A stretch of 64,000 bases of DNA, from the NCBI GenBank assembly GCA_019426215.1, contig CM033392.1, forward strand, positions 40,850,666-40,914,665, written 5' to 3'. Source of the stretch: Buddleja alternifolia (taxonomy: Eukaryota; Streptophyta; Magnoliopsida; Lamiales; Scrophulariaceae). Of the stretch, positions 1-11,309 are shown piece after piece (the first letter of the stretch is position 1; the number at the start of each line of letters is the position of its first letter). The notes under the pieces are model-generated. The model was not told the origin of the DNA. It searched no databases and was given only the letters and a program-made list of their open reading frames with translations. A program made the translations under genes and the position numbers.

Positions 1-1774
1 ATAAACGCAGTGGAAGGATTTCAAAAATTTAATTAAAAACCAAAGTGTTCTCTAATTGCAAAATTGAATCTAAAATTCTTTAACGAATAAATCAACTTAC
101 CCGTTGAAGCGAGGTGGTAGGAGAATCTAATTCTTCTTCAGCTCTTTGAATTGATGAACTTCTTGAAGTTTTCAATCCTCGTAGTCTTCAAGTCTTGATT
201 TCTTGAAGCTTCTTGAAAATTAATCCAAACAATGAAGCATGTTGTCTCTAAATAAAAATCACGCACGAATTGATGATGAAAAATCCCACTTCTTTCTCTA
301 AAGGGGCGACGGCTAGTGTGTATAGAGAGAGAGGATATTTTTCTTCTTCTAATATTTGGAGAGTTGTAATGAATTGCATTTTGTGTGTCTACGTTAAAGT
401 CAAGAGAACCCTTTTATATCTCAATGACTTATTGACCAAGACGAAACAAAAGAGACCACATTGATCATCCCTCTAGCCTTAATGAGGACGCCCCATATGG
501 GGCCCGAAAATTTTTCTTTTGCTTTGTTTAATTCATCCTTTATTCAATTAATAATTTATTTTATTCAATAAATAAATTAATTAATTAAATAATGAAATTA
601 ATTAATTAGATAAATTAATTCATTAATATATTTCTCCAAGAAATTAATTAATAATTAATCTTGTCCATTTAATTAATTTTCTTATTCAATAAGTAATTAA
701 TTAATTATTCAATTTATCCAATAAATTAAATCTCTTCAAAATAAAATAGAAAATAGAAAATCCTCTTTCACCTTTCTTCATCAATTCTTTAGTGCGACTC
801 TTTAGGTTCGTTTCATTTGGTAATGAGAGGAAACCAAAGAAAGTGGGTAACACCTAGCCAGTCGTGTAGCCCACTTCGTAGCCCAAATGAAATACGAATG
901 AATGGATCATTCCACAACCTTCCAATCGTAAATACCGTATATGTATAAACCCTTTGTTCACGTTCCTCGGTCAAGTGAGAGTCACGATTATGTCAAACTC
1001 ACTAGACTTGACCATATGTATAAATTATAATAATACGAGATCATTGAGATCAATTAAGTGCCTAGCACAATCGTTTCTTTCGCTTTGGCCAAAAAATTTG
1101 ATCTCTATTTATCTATAATCACATAGGCTATATTCTTATTCACTTATGAGAGAACAAATCCCATATTAGTTAGCTGCTAAGACTACCACTTGCTCATCAA
1201 GTTTGCATTTCGAGGTCGACCCCAGTATCGGGTGAATTGGGTCTAACTACTCTAGTGAAAGACTTGACGTCACAAGTGTATCTTCAGCCTGATACTTCAT
1301 GTCAAAAGTTCACATATACCTTTTACGCATAATCAGTTCTATTAATGACAGTTACAGAGTGAAAAACCCTGTGACAGAACCAATGCGAGTGGTGTACGAG
1401 CATATCAGTTCCACTGATGTGCCTACAATCTTAAGCTCCCACCATCACATGGTGTTCGACTGGCACTCCCATGTCAGAGCTAAGATTGTACATGTATTCG
1501 AAGTCTTTATTTTTCCATTAAAGACTTCATATTACTTGCGAACTAGTTTTAGTAATCAAGGTCGGTCTCTCTAGTACCATTCTTCCTATCCCATAGGAAG
1601 TAGAGGGATCACACTGAAAACACGGACAAAATATTTTACACAACTTAAAGATGCAGATAAGAATTAAGTGAAAACTAAAAGATGTCTTTTATTATAAATA
1701 ATATTTAAGTTCAATACAAGATAGATGCCTTGTTCATACTATCCTCTGTGGCATCTGAGGTCATAATCCTAACA
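1..1774 (-). repeat. Angela-like Copia LTR, minus strand, cut by window start
   Basis: This is the reverse complement of the LTRs at 26442-28217 and 30854-32636. Read on the minus strand it begins TGTTAGGATTATGACCTC at 1774 and runs to the window edge; only about the last 30 bases of the LTR are missing. The start resembles BARE/Angela-type LTRs (TGTTGG..ATGCCCT), which is the basis for the lineage call. It lies inside a plus-strand Sirevirus-type LTR that resumes at 1775. A solo LTR and the 5' LTR of an element to the left are both possible, because the internal side is outside the window. Short open frames here are not genes. Confidence 0.85.
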
Positions 1775-3259
1775 AGTTTATGCTTTCATAGAGGATTCGT
1801 ATAAGCGTTGCAAGTTTATTTATTGTTTTTGTTAGGCTTGTAATTCTTATCTTTATAAATTTTAGACCAAGTATTGAAAATTCAATCGCTGATAGTATTT
1901 TAGGAAAGGTATTAAATCTCGGTATTAGTGTCGATATCACGATAGTAAATTTGCAAAAAATTTGATGAAAATTTCGGGGATATTCAAAATTTCGGTTTTG
2001 ATTATAAAGAAATCATGGAAATTTATAGAAATAATTGAAAATTTACAATGAAAGTTTGTGTAACTTTAAATATCATACTTATGCATTTTTTACATTAATA
2101 ACATTCCATGAATAATATATGCATAATGAATCTTGTTAAATAGAATGACTAAAACCTGCTATGAAAAATATGTAATAATGGTAATAAAATAATAATCAAA
2201 TATCATAGGAACTTTAATAAAATAAAGTGTACCACAATTTTATTAAAGATTATTATTCAAAACCACATCAAGTTTGTACGAAGATTTCTATGAGATTGTA
2301 TCTAAATAATTTTTGTGGTTAGACCTAAATTTTTATTAACTTATTACCTAATATCACTTTCAGAATCATTTTTAAATTTATTCCTTATTGGTTTACATAA
2401 TTGGTCATTTATTATCTTTTCTTTTACTATGAATGATCATTTGACCCTAATTTTTAACTATAAAATATTTAAAAAAATAAAAAACTAAATATTATTTTAA
2501 ATTTTTGGAAATTTCGGTTTTCGATGAAAATTTCTTGAAATTTCAGGTTTCGATCAAAATTTCGATGGATATTTAACAAATATTATTTTAAATTTTGGGA
2601 AATTTCGAGTTTCCACAAAAATTTCAGGAAATTTATGGTTTTGGTCGAAAATTTGGAAGATATTCTATAAAATTGGATTGAAAGTTCAATTTCACTTCGG
2701 GACCCCTGGAAACCCGAAATTTCAATGTTTTGGGCTAAATTTAAGACCCTGATTCTAGGTGAGTCTATCAAAGAGAAAGTTAAAAATCAGTGTCCGAAGT
2801 CAAGTAAAGATGAAGATTGTCTTAAGCATCTGTCAAACGCGAAAGACATTTCAGAATTATGAATCAGCGACTGAAGCGATCAAGCGACCAATCAATCAAA
2901 TTCACCTGAAATAAATTTCGAAGTTATGAAGGACTTAAATGCAATCAATAACGGGCATTTATTGCCAACGAAAAATAAATTCAAATGCATTTAATGCATG
3001 ATAAAAGCATTAAATGTGATAAGGACAAATGATGTGTGAACAAGCCACCATTGACTAGACTGTCAGAGTTCAAAGACTACCACATCCAATCGGTACAGCA
3101 GAATTTCAGGGATTTTCAGAATGGAAGTAGTTTGCTCACTGGAGTGAAAGGCACGCGCCAGCACATGTGTCCAACGAATACATTTCCCAAGAATTACCTA
3201 TAAATAGGATTGTACAGCAAAACCTAAAAACAAGAATACACACACACGCCAATATCTAT
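1775..3259 (+). repeat. Sirevirus-type LTR fragment, plus strand, interrupted
   Basis: Bases 1775-1895 and 2752-3259 match the reverse complement of the LTRs at 14966-16458, 29280-30720 and 55248-56754, but in the opposite orientation. Shared stretches include the part around TAAGCGTTGCAAGTTTATT and the run of ACACAC near 3240. The first tens of bases are displaced by the Angela LTR on the left, the middle is split by an unclassified insertion (1896-2751), and the end is cut at 3260 by the LTR of a Gag-only element. It is the oldest layer visible at this end. Confidence 0.75.
1896..2751. other. Unclassified A+T-rich insertion with repeated AAATTTCG motif
   Basis: Sirevirus LTR homology stops near 1895 and resumes near 2752, so about 850 bases are extra. 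The insert carries many close variants of AAATTTCG/GAAATTTC between about 1960 and 2660. The right edge reads AAGACCCTG, which could be a hAT-like terminus (CAGGGTCTT in reverse), but the left edge (TATTTTAGG) does not match it and I see no clear target duplication. No coding potential is evident. Family unknown. Confidence 0.45.
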
Positions 3260-3432
3260 TGATAGGGTGTGAATTTATATGTTTTACAGCCTAATGTTTA
3301 TGTGATTTATATTGGTTTATGCATGATTTATGCCACATATGCGCTTAAATTGTGTGCTTATTAAGTAAAGGTGGAAAGTCACTGCAATCAAGGAAAAGTG
3401 GATGAAAATGCAGTATTTTAGTATGTTTAGAG

Positions 3433-4728
3433 GGGATAAGTATAATTTACCCCCTGTGTTAGTCCGAAATTGCTAAAGACTCCTCTGTGTTAAAAAAAAT
3501 AGGCAAAAAAACCCCTCTGTTATCTTAAACCCTATGTGAAACCCCCCTTCCGTTAGAAACTATTGGAGTGTGTGTTTCACGCGCGGGTTTTGCGATTTTT
3601 GATGTTTTTGATCGTCCTTTCACACTAAAGTGCAAGGGAAATTGACTTATATGCCCCTATTTTAATTGTTGATGTGGAGGGGCTTTTATTACTTTATTTG
3701 AACCTTTTTGTGCCCTTTTAAAATTCTCTAAAATATTAAAAAATTAATATTATGCTAAAATGATATATATATATATATTGTGAAATATTGCCTACTAATT
3801 AGAAATAACATTCAATAATAATAAATAGTCAAATACTAAATAGTAATAATAATATCCTTGTACAAAATAATTAGCATAAATTATTTCATAACCTAGAAAA
3901 GAAGGAGAAAAAAATAAGATTCTTAAATATGTATTTTTATCCAATTTCTTTTAGGAATATTCAAAATTAAAGGGAAAAAAATTATTTTAATCTCAAGTCA
4001 TATTTATTTCCTCCACTTTTTTCTTTTCTTTTATTTTGAATTTTCAATTGTCAAACTTCATCTTCAACCTCTCAGCCCCATTGCCAGCACCCACATCTTC
4101 AACCTCTCAAAACCACCACAGCGCCACCAAAAATGCTTCTCTTACCCCGATTTCTGCCTCCGTGAGTTTCCCTCTCCTCTCCTGAAATTGCCACCCCAAG
4201 TCTCCCCCATCTACTGCCTTGAAATCGCCAAATGCTCGACAACCCAATGGAAAGTCTGCCTCTGCCGCCACCTCTGAATCCTGACCGCCCCTGTCACCGT
4301 TCGTCTCTTGTTGTTCGACATGGATCTCAAGACCCTTGCATATCTTCTTGCTTTGAATATTGGGGTAAGAAACCCTATAATCTCAACCTATTTTGTGGGA
4401 GAATTGAAGAACAGATTTAAGTTGATTTAATATAGAAAATTGATTTAAGTTTAATTAATAAATACTTTGATGTTTGGAGAGATTTGACAGTTGAGATTTT
4501 TCTATACAATCAAACTGTCAAGATTTTAAGTCTTTAATAATTAATACCTAAAAGTAGAAGGGTATAATGGGCAATGTACAAAAAAGTTAACACCGTTAGC
4601 TTTGATAGACCGAAGTGGGAATTGAGCCAACTAAAAGATAACAGAGGGGTGTTTTTGCCTAATTTTTTAACAGAGAGGGATTTTTAGCAATTTCGAACTA
4701 ACACAGGGGGGTAAATTATAACTATCCC
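3433..4728. mobile_element. Mutator-like (MULE) element with long terminal inverted repeats
   Basis: The left end GGGATAAGTATAATTTACCC and the right end (reverse complement GGGATAGTTATAATTTACCC) match over roughly 95 bases, continuing through AGTCCGAAATTGCTAAA and CCCCTCTGTTATCTT-type text. The 10-base sequence ATGTTTAGAG flanks both ends (3423-3432 and 4729-4738), a size typical of Mutator-like elements. At 1.3 kb it is non-autonomous, with no transposase. A relatively C-rich stretch at about 4060-4400 differs in composition from the rest and may be captured gene sequence; I cannot name its source. It sits in the LTR starting at 3260. Confidence 0.85.
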
Positions 4729-5484
4729 ATGTTTAGAGATTGAATTTGAGGAAGTGTCCTTCTAGAAATTTTTAGAGCTATGTCTTAGCTTCACTAAAAA
4801 ACTTGAATCACTACTACAGAAATGACCTATTACAACGGTTTTTTTAGACCTATTACAGCGGTTTTAACCGCTGTAATAGGTTCAAGGCCTATTACAACAG
4901 TTAAAAACCGCTGTAATAGGTACCTATTACAGCGGTTATAAAAATAACCCCTGTAATAGGTACCTCTATTACAACGGTTATTTTTATAACCGCTGTAATA
5001 AGTACCCCTGTAATAGCTGAATAATATATTTTTGTTATTATCGTTATTTTACCTGCTGTATAACCATGCATCTTGAAGAATATTAATTACCAGTAGTTAC
5101 ATCATCGAATTTAAAATGCAATCTAACCATACGTTACATGTATTCGACTCAATCAAGAGTTTCTTTCAAATTCAATCTTATTATATGATTTATGTTCTGG
5201 TTATAATAATACAAACCTCAAACTGCAGAAGCTAATTTACCATTAAATAATTTACTTATTAGCAATCAAAAATCACCTTATCAAATCACACATGTTGCTT
5301 CAATTACTGTTCAGACTTAAAGATTACAACTAACATTCCTCAACATTCTATTCTGGACATACTCTTGGACCATCCTAATAGTTTTTTTCATTCTGTGCTA
5401 CTGATAATCTAAAATAATAGCCAAACTAAATCTTGAATATAAGGCCCCCAATCAGTAAAGAACCTCCTCAATGCAAACTTCACA

Positions 5485-5534
5485 AGGACCCATAATGGTA
5501 GCTTGCCAATGGAACATATCATTACCCACAGGGC
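5485..5534 (-). pseudogene. Captured exon piece of a ubiquitin-conjugating enzyme (E2, UBC8-like)
   Basis: On the minus strand an acceptor-like TCGTGCAG is followed by codons that read GPVGNDMFHWQATIMGP. This matches the conserved segment of plant UBC8/UBC10-type E2 enzymes, which transfer ubiquitin from E1 to targets, and it starts at the intron position expected after a Cys-Ser-Ala segment. Only about 16 residues are present. The catalytic cysteine region and the rest of the fold are absent, so it cannot act as an E2. It lies inside the CACTA element and is best read as one of several transduplicated gene pieces. The short match is very characteristic, but the assignment rests on this one exon. 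Confidence 0.7.
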
Positions 5535-6247
5535 CTGCACGATGGCATAACAGCATATTTAGCTTAAACAAAAAACAAAAATTAGCCTGCAGAAATTATA
5601 CTCCAATATTACGTGGTAGAATCAAAGTCCCAAACTCGGAAACCATTAAAAGTCATACGTCCTTGAATCCAATACAAGTGTGTACTAAATGTAGAACATG
5701 TCAAGCGACCATAAGATCAAATTAGCCAATTATCATAGTTTTACATAAATAAAATTTTAGAACAAACTAGTAAATGTGATTGGAATGCAAACAATACTCC
5801 TTTCCCCTTTGCTCGAAGGTTGAACTTTATATCAGGTATCACAAGTATGTGTTCAAACTCTTAAGCAGCAGTAGTTGAAAACAAGAATTTACTAGTTAAA
5901 GATTGAAAATGGACCAACTTCCAAGTTTCAATAGCACAAACATATAAATGATTAACGAGAGGCTATTACCGAGGATATGTTAAAAAACTTCCTCAAATAA
6001 ATTAGTCGCAAGAAAACACTATTTCAATCAATCAATGAAAGATGTTCAGATTGGGTCCAACATAATAAAATTGGTAGGGGCAGAACCTCAAGCTCTCAGA
6101 GAACCAAATGAAGTTTAATTTAAGTCCCCGGAAATCTATCGAATCGTTACAAAATCCTAGAAACAGCTGAATCTTTTGCCTACCAATACACACTCATCAA
6201 CCAAAATTACAAAATAGATACAAATATCATGAGAAGGGTGAATTTAC

Positions 6248-6860
6248 CTGGCTTACATAACCTGTATCCATCATCCTGTTCGTTGGAATTTGAAAGCCTT
6301 TGTATCGCTTTGCAGCTGATTCTTTCATTCTTGACAAATTATAGACACCATGCTCCAATCTTTGCAGAATTTAAATTGGAAAATTAGGACGAATTCCACC
6401 AATATTTATGACAGTAAAGATTTGTGCAAGAAATCATACTTCTCGAACAAGGACTGCATTTTCTTGAGAGCAGGACCACAAGGCTTTCTATGGTCATTGT
6501 GAAATGATCAGACCTCACATTCAAGCTTCTTTAGATCACAATACCCAAATGCAGCTCCCTTAATGCATCAGCCTTCTGCTCCGGCCAATCAAAGTGCTTC
6601 AACACTGCCCTCACATCAACCTTTATAATCATAGAAAATCAAATTACTATAAAAACCAACATCAAAAACAACAAAATTAGAATTATTTGAAAAAGAATAT
6701 TATTTTACCAAGTAAGAGAGCTCATCATCAAGCCATTTGACGAAAGGCACAACATCCTCAATATCTGTGAATGCAGCACCCTAAACTTCTTGAATCAAGA
6801 ACCTAATAAAATCTCCTTGTGTCTCTACATGGTTACACTCAATTACAACTTTCAGCATAA
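6248..6860 (-). pseudogene. Captured fragment of a CHUP1-like / IPGA1-like gene (C-terminal domain exons)
   Basis: Minus-strand pieces match, in order, the conserved C-terminal region of the CHUP1 family (actin-associated proteins that position chloroplasts, and relatives): HVETQGDFIRFLIQEV near 6830-6790; GAAFTDIEDVVPFVKWLDD near 6785-6730, followed by a donor-like GGTAAAATAA; VDVRAVLKHFDWPEQKADAL near 6620-6560; ALKKMQSLFEK near 6480; and GVYNLSRMKESAAKRYKGFQ running to MMDTGYVSQ before a GTAAATTC donor at 6248. Introns are still present, so the capture was of genomic DNA, not a transcript. An in-frame TAG after QEV and frameshifts in the middle exon break it. It lies in the CACTA element on the strand opposite to the C2-domain piece. 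Confidence 0.8.
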
Positions 6861-7068
6861 CCAATTTTGGTTTCGAATCTAAATCCTGTCTTATTTAGTA
6901 AATAACAATGAGTGACCAAAGCAACTTCACATTCCACAAGATCACAGACCCCAACAACAATGAAAACGAACATATATGTGCAGCAATAAACTGGGAGACA
7001 ATCTCATTTCAATAGAATAACATTTTGACAATATTATGATAATGAGGTGTACGTCTTTATTTCTGCAA

Positions 7069-7403
7069 AAAGCTCCGAACAAAAATCGATTCAATCGGTG
7101 GCGAAAACCCTACCTGGAACGACAAATTCCTCTTCCGTGTCTCCGACGAATTCATCTCCGGTGACACCTCCACCGTATCGATCGAGATCTATGCCGTCGG
7201 ATACATCAAAGATTTCCTAATCGGAACCGTACGTTTCCTCATGAGCAATACGACGCCGTTGCAGGTACAATCCACGGCGGAGAGGTCGATCTGAACGCCT
7301 TCCTTCACCGCCGTGCAGATCCGCCCTCCTTCCGAAAGATTCCAAGGCGTCCTCAACATCGCCGCCGCGGTGTACTGTTTGTCAGAGTTCACGATTCTTG
7401 AAA
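7069..7403 (+). pseudogene. Captured fragment of a plant C2-domain gene
   Basis: Plus-strand codons read KLRTKIDSIGGENPTWNDKF, then VSIEIYAVGYIKDFLIGTVR and, after a frameshift near 7290, VQIRPPSERFQGVLNIAAAV. The NPTWNDKF turn, the IGTVR strand and the RPPS..QGVLN segment are typical of plant C2 (calcium/phospholipid-binding) proteins. The piece is much more G+C-rich than its surroundings. It is cut at 7403 by the chromovirus; text from 13032 to about 13115 may be its continuation. It is broken by a stop at about 7290 and has no start. It is the third gene piece in the same CACTA element. Confidence 0.7.
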
Positions 7404-7902
7404 TGATATATACAAAAATAGAAACGTAATACAACAGAGGGGAAACAACAAATGTTTTTATAAGTGGAGCAGCATTTTTTGTCAACACGGCGTCGTTTGG
7501 CTTAGTTCAAAACTAATGGGTAAAGTGTTAGCGTTTTATATGTTTTTCTTTCACGTTTTCTAGTTAGGGTTATTGTTGCCCTAATTAGAATCTTTACAGC
7601 TTTAATTAGGAGTTAATGATGTGGTTAGTTATTTGTTATTTCTTCCATTTTCCCGCTCAGAATTTCAGCTGAGGATTTGGTTATCGTATTTTGTCATTTT
7701 CCATTGTATAAACCCAAAAATGCAAGCAATGAAATCATTATTGGTTGTTGGTTGCAAATTCCTTTTCTTTCTCTCTATTCTCTCTCTCTCCTCCTCACTG
7801 TCACTCGTGACTTCATCCGGGAAAGGGCATCTCCGGGGTTGTTCAAGGTTCAATCCTCTGGTGCTCTCTTATTTTGTTAAATTAGTTTTTTGGTACATAA
7901 CA
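7404..7902 (+). repeat. 5' LTR of the Reina-like chromovirus
   Basis: 499 bp, TGATATATAC to TACATAACA, followed by GCT and the primer binding site. It pairs with 12526-13026; in the first 140 bases I count about seven differences. Short frames predicted within it are non-coding. Confidence 0.93.
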
Positions 7903-7951
7903 GCTTGGTATCAGACCCGTCGATCCTCGGATTTGACGGCTCAGGTACAGG

Positions 7952-9055
7952 ATGGTGGATACGAGATCTGGCGAGGTACGTCGAGATATGGATATGGTAA
8001 TTGAGCAGATGCGCATTAACAAAGAAAGTACCGATCGGGATATGGCAGAATTGAGGACTATGATGGCGAATGTAATGGCTGCACAGAACGCGGGAAATCG
8101 AGCTACAGGGGTTGGGTGTTCACAGGATCAGGGTGATGAATCTCAATTTCAAAGAAATGCAGCAACGCAGAATCAAGGATATAATATGGCCACAAAATGC
8201 TCCAAGGTTGAGTTTCCACGATTCAACGGTGAAGATCTGCGGGGGTGGATTTTCAAATGCGAACAATTCTTTGAGGTGGATGAAACCCCCTTTGATGCAA
8301 AGGTAAGATTGGCTGCAGTGCATCTTGAAGGTAAGGCCCTTCAATGGCATCAGGTTTATATGAAATCTAGACTTACTCGTGAAATTCCTAGTTAGGAGGT
8401 GTATGTTAGGGCATTATATGCTAGATTTGGTGCATTGTTGTATGAGGACCCCATGGCTGAATTGATGAATTTAAAGCAAACAGGATCAGTTAAAGATTAC
8501 TTAGACAGATTTGATGAATTACTTAACAATGTGGAGTTATCTGAGACTTATGCCATTAGTTGTTTCCTTGCTGGTTTGAAGAATGAGATAGCCATCCAGG
8601 TGCGGATGTTTAAGCCTAAGTCACTACAAGAAGCCATTAGCCTATCTAAACTACAAGAACAGTCCATACAATTGAACAACAGAAAAACCTGCCCGAATCC
8701 CTCATATAAATCCCCCTCCCCATTCCAGAAACAACCTCCTCTCCTTCCTACTCCACACTATAAAATTCCACATTCTCAAAACTTCTCACCTTCCTCACCT
8801 TCATTTTCTCAACCCCAATACCAGAAATCCCAATTTCCCCAAAATCCAGGAAATAACACAATACGAAACTCTAATAGACCTAATGGCAGGAGGCTCTCTC
8901 ATCAGGAGATGGAAGATAAGAGAGCAAAGGGCCTTTGTAGCAAGAAGAGGCAGTTATTTTTGTTGGAAGTTGGAGATGATGAAGATGAGTCAGACAAAGA
9001 AGAAGCTGAACCAGTTGTGAACAGTAGGAAACTAGAAGTAGAGGAGGTAAGTTAA
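7952..9055 (+). pseudogene. gag: Gag of the Reina-like chromovirus (one internal stop)
   Basis: The frame starts at an ATG 50 bases after the 5' LTR (MVDTRSGEVRRDMD) and contains the retrotransposon Gag domain: FPRFNGEDLRGWIFKCEQFF at about residues 90-110, LEGKALQWHQ, and, past the stop, DYLDRFDELLNNVE and CFLAGLKNEI. Gag forms the virus-like particle that packages the element RNA. A TAG at 8393-8395 interrupts the same frame between REIPS and EVYVRAL, where a Trp codon would fit. The C-terminal part is rich in Pro, Ser and Gln (8690-8880). No CCHC zinc knuckle is evident. The frame ends with TAA at 9053-9055, and protease resumes in the same frame. Confidence 0.85.
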
Positions 9056-9073
9056 ACTAATTTTCATGTTTCT

Positions 9074-9493
9074 GTGCATACGATGTCAGGCGTTCATGAT
9101 TATAGAACCATGAGAGTTACTGGGCATACTGAGGGCCAAAACATACATATTCTAATAGACACTGGGAGTACTCACAATTTTTTGGACATTAATGCTGCAA
9201 GAAGGTTGGGGTGTAAGATAGAAGAAACTGAAAGGCTACCTGTTTCTGTGGCAGATGGGAGCAAGATATACAACTCCTCTACTTGTAAGAATTTCTCTTG
9301 GAAGATACAGGGGGTGGTGTTTGTAGCTGACTTAATGTTGTTACCTTTAGGGGGGTGTGACATGGTTCTAGGGATTCAATGGCTCATACAGTTAGGTGAC
9401 ATTAAATGGAACTTTGACAAATTGACCATGGAGTTTCTAATGAATGGGAAGAAAGTGGCTCTAAGGGGAAGAAAACCAGCAGCGACGTACTAA
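9074..9493 (+). pseudogene. Aspartic protease segment of the chromovirus polyprotein
   Basis: This retroviral-type aspartic protease segment would process the Gag-Pol polyprotein. The active site motif ILIDTGSTHNFLD is intact (about residues 26-38), and the second conserved block DMVLGIQWLIQLGDI is present near the end. It continues the gag frame after a stop and ends in TAA at 9491-9493, after which the reading frame shifts before reverse transcriptase begins. Confidence 0.85.
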
Positions 9494-9644
9494 GATGATT
9501 GATCAGTCTAAAATGAGAAAGCTATTACACAAACCTGCCCAGATATCGATGCTTCATGTAGGCATGATCACTCAACTGGATACTGACCAGAATGTTGACA
9601 ATGATGATCCAGGAACTAAATTGAAGATATGTTCATAGGAGGGT

Positions 9645-11309
9645 TTGACAGATACGAGGCAGTATCCTCTACCATTGGTATCCCTGTTGGAAGAATTTGG
9701 AGACTTATTTGAGGAGCCCACCACACTTCCCCCTCACAGAACTCATGACCACAAGATTATCCTCAAAGATGGCACATCTCCTATAAGTGTCAGACCCTAC
9801 AGGTATCCTGCCATTAAAAAAGATGAAATTGAAAAATTGGTGCACACAATGTTGGAAACTGGAGTGATTAGGCATAGCACTAGCCCCTACTCATCTCCAG
9901 TAGTCTTGGTGAAGAAGAAGGATAATTCATGGAGGTTATGTATTGACTATAGGCAATTGAATCAACACACGGTTAAAGACAAGTTCCCAATTCCAATTAT
10001 TGAAGAGTTGTTGGATGAGTTATTTGGAGCTACCATTTTCTCCAAGTTGGACCTCAGGTCTGGATACCACCAGATTAGGATGTGTGAAGAAGATATATGT
10101 AAAATAGCTTTTAGAACTCACAATGGGCACTTTGAATTTCTGGTTATGCCCTTTGGCTTAACCAATGCACCTTCCACATTTCAGAGTTTAATGAATCAAG
10201 TTTTGTAACCCTATATGAGAAAATTTATCCTGGTGTTTTTTGATGACATTCTGATATATAGCAACAATGAAGCATCTCATTTACATCACTTGAAGTTGAC
10301 CTTTGACACCTTAAGGAAACATCAGTTGTATGTAAAACTTAGTAAATGTCAGTTTTTCTCACCACACATAGAGTATTTGGGGCATGTGATCTCAAGGGAA
10401 GGAGTAGCCGTGGATCCAAACAAGATAGTGGCAATGACAGAATGGCCTATACCCAAGAACTTGAAGGAGTTAAGAGGATTTTTGGGACTTACAGGGTATT
10501 ACAGGAGGTTTGTTAAGAATTATGGTAATATTGCTAAACCCCTAACTGATCTATTAAAGAAGGATGCTTCCAAATGGAATGATATGGCTACTGATGCTTT
10601 TAACAAACTCAAACTTGCTATGTGTACTGTCCCAGTTTTGACACTACCTGATTACTCTCAAGATTTAACCATTGAAACTGATGCTTCACATGAAGGAATT
10701 GGTGCAGTTTTGCAACAGAAAGGGAGGCCCATTGCTTACATGAGTAAGGCTCTACAAGGTAACAACATACACTTGTCTGTCTATGAGAAGGAGATGTATG
10801 CAATTGTCACTGCAGTGCAGAAGTGGAGGCACTATCTCATTGGTAGACACTTTAATATTTACACTGATCATCAAAGTTTGAAGTATTTATTAGAGCAAAA
10901 GATTTCCACCCCAAGTTAACAAAAGTGGCTGGCCAAGTTGATGGGGTTTGACTATAGTTTATCTTATAAAAAAGGGCAAGAAAATGTGGTGGCTGATGCA
11001 TTATCAAGAAGACCTAATTTGGTGGAAGTTTCAGGGGGCAACTTATTTACCATAACATCTGTTAGTACGGATCACTTAACTAAAATCAAGTCCAGCTGGG
11101 AGAGTGATCCAAGACTTAAGAAGATAATCACTGAATTGAACTCAAATTCCAATACTCACCCTAGATATGAGTTCAAGGGAGGGTTATTAACTAGGAAGGA
11201 AGGTTGGTGGTGGGGAAGGTCACTGACATTTAGCAAGAGTTATTACAAATTTTCCATAGTAGTGCACTGGGTGGGCATTCTGGGATCCAAGCCACTGTTC
11301 AAAGATTGA
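9645..11309 (+). pseudogene. pol: Reverse transcriptase and RNase H of the chromovirus (internal stops)
   Basis: The reverse transcriptase blocks are in order: [49 protein letters not shown] and the catalytic VFFDDILIYS near 10240. RNase H follows with ETDASHEGIGAVLQQ, EKEMYAIV and YTDHQSLKYLL. Two in-frame TAA codons (10206-10208 and 10917-10919) and a frameshift between about 11200 and 11300 break the polyprotein. The catalytic aspartates of the polymerase and the first RNase H aspartate are retained. Text before 9645 (VGMITQLDTDQ) belongs to the linker and has its own stop. Confidence 0.9.

Larger units (their letters stand above)
5011..7068. other. CACTA interior between and around captured gene pieces
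   Basis: Outside the E2-like (5485-5534) and CHUP1-like (6248-6860) pieces I cannot assign 5011-5484, 5535-6247 or 6861-7068. Splice-like signals on the minus strand and the intron-like A+T content suggest they are introns and flanks of the captured genes. No transposase homology is visible. The short open frame at 5471-5725 on the plus strand lies antisense to the E2 piece and is not supported as a gene. Confidence 0.5.

Noticed and set aside
4840..5010. Palindromic repeats that might suggest a CRISPR array
   Set aside because: Units are in both orientations, have no constant-length unique spacers, and border a CACTA terminus; they are subterminal transposase-binding repeats.
7621..8004. 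127-codon frame starting in the chromovirus 5' LTR
   Set aside because: It crosses the LTR end and primer binding site in a different frame from gag, and overlaps the real gag start at 7952.
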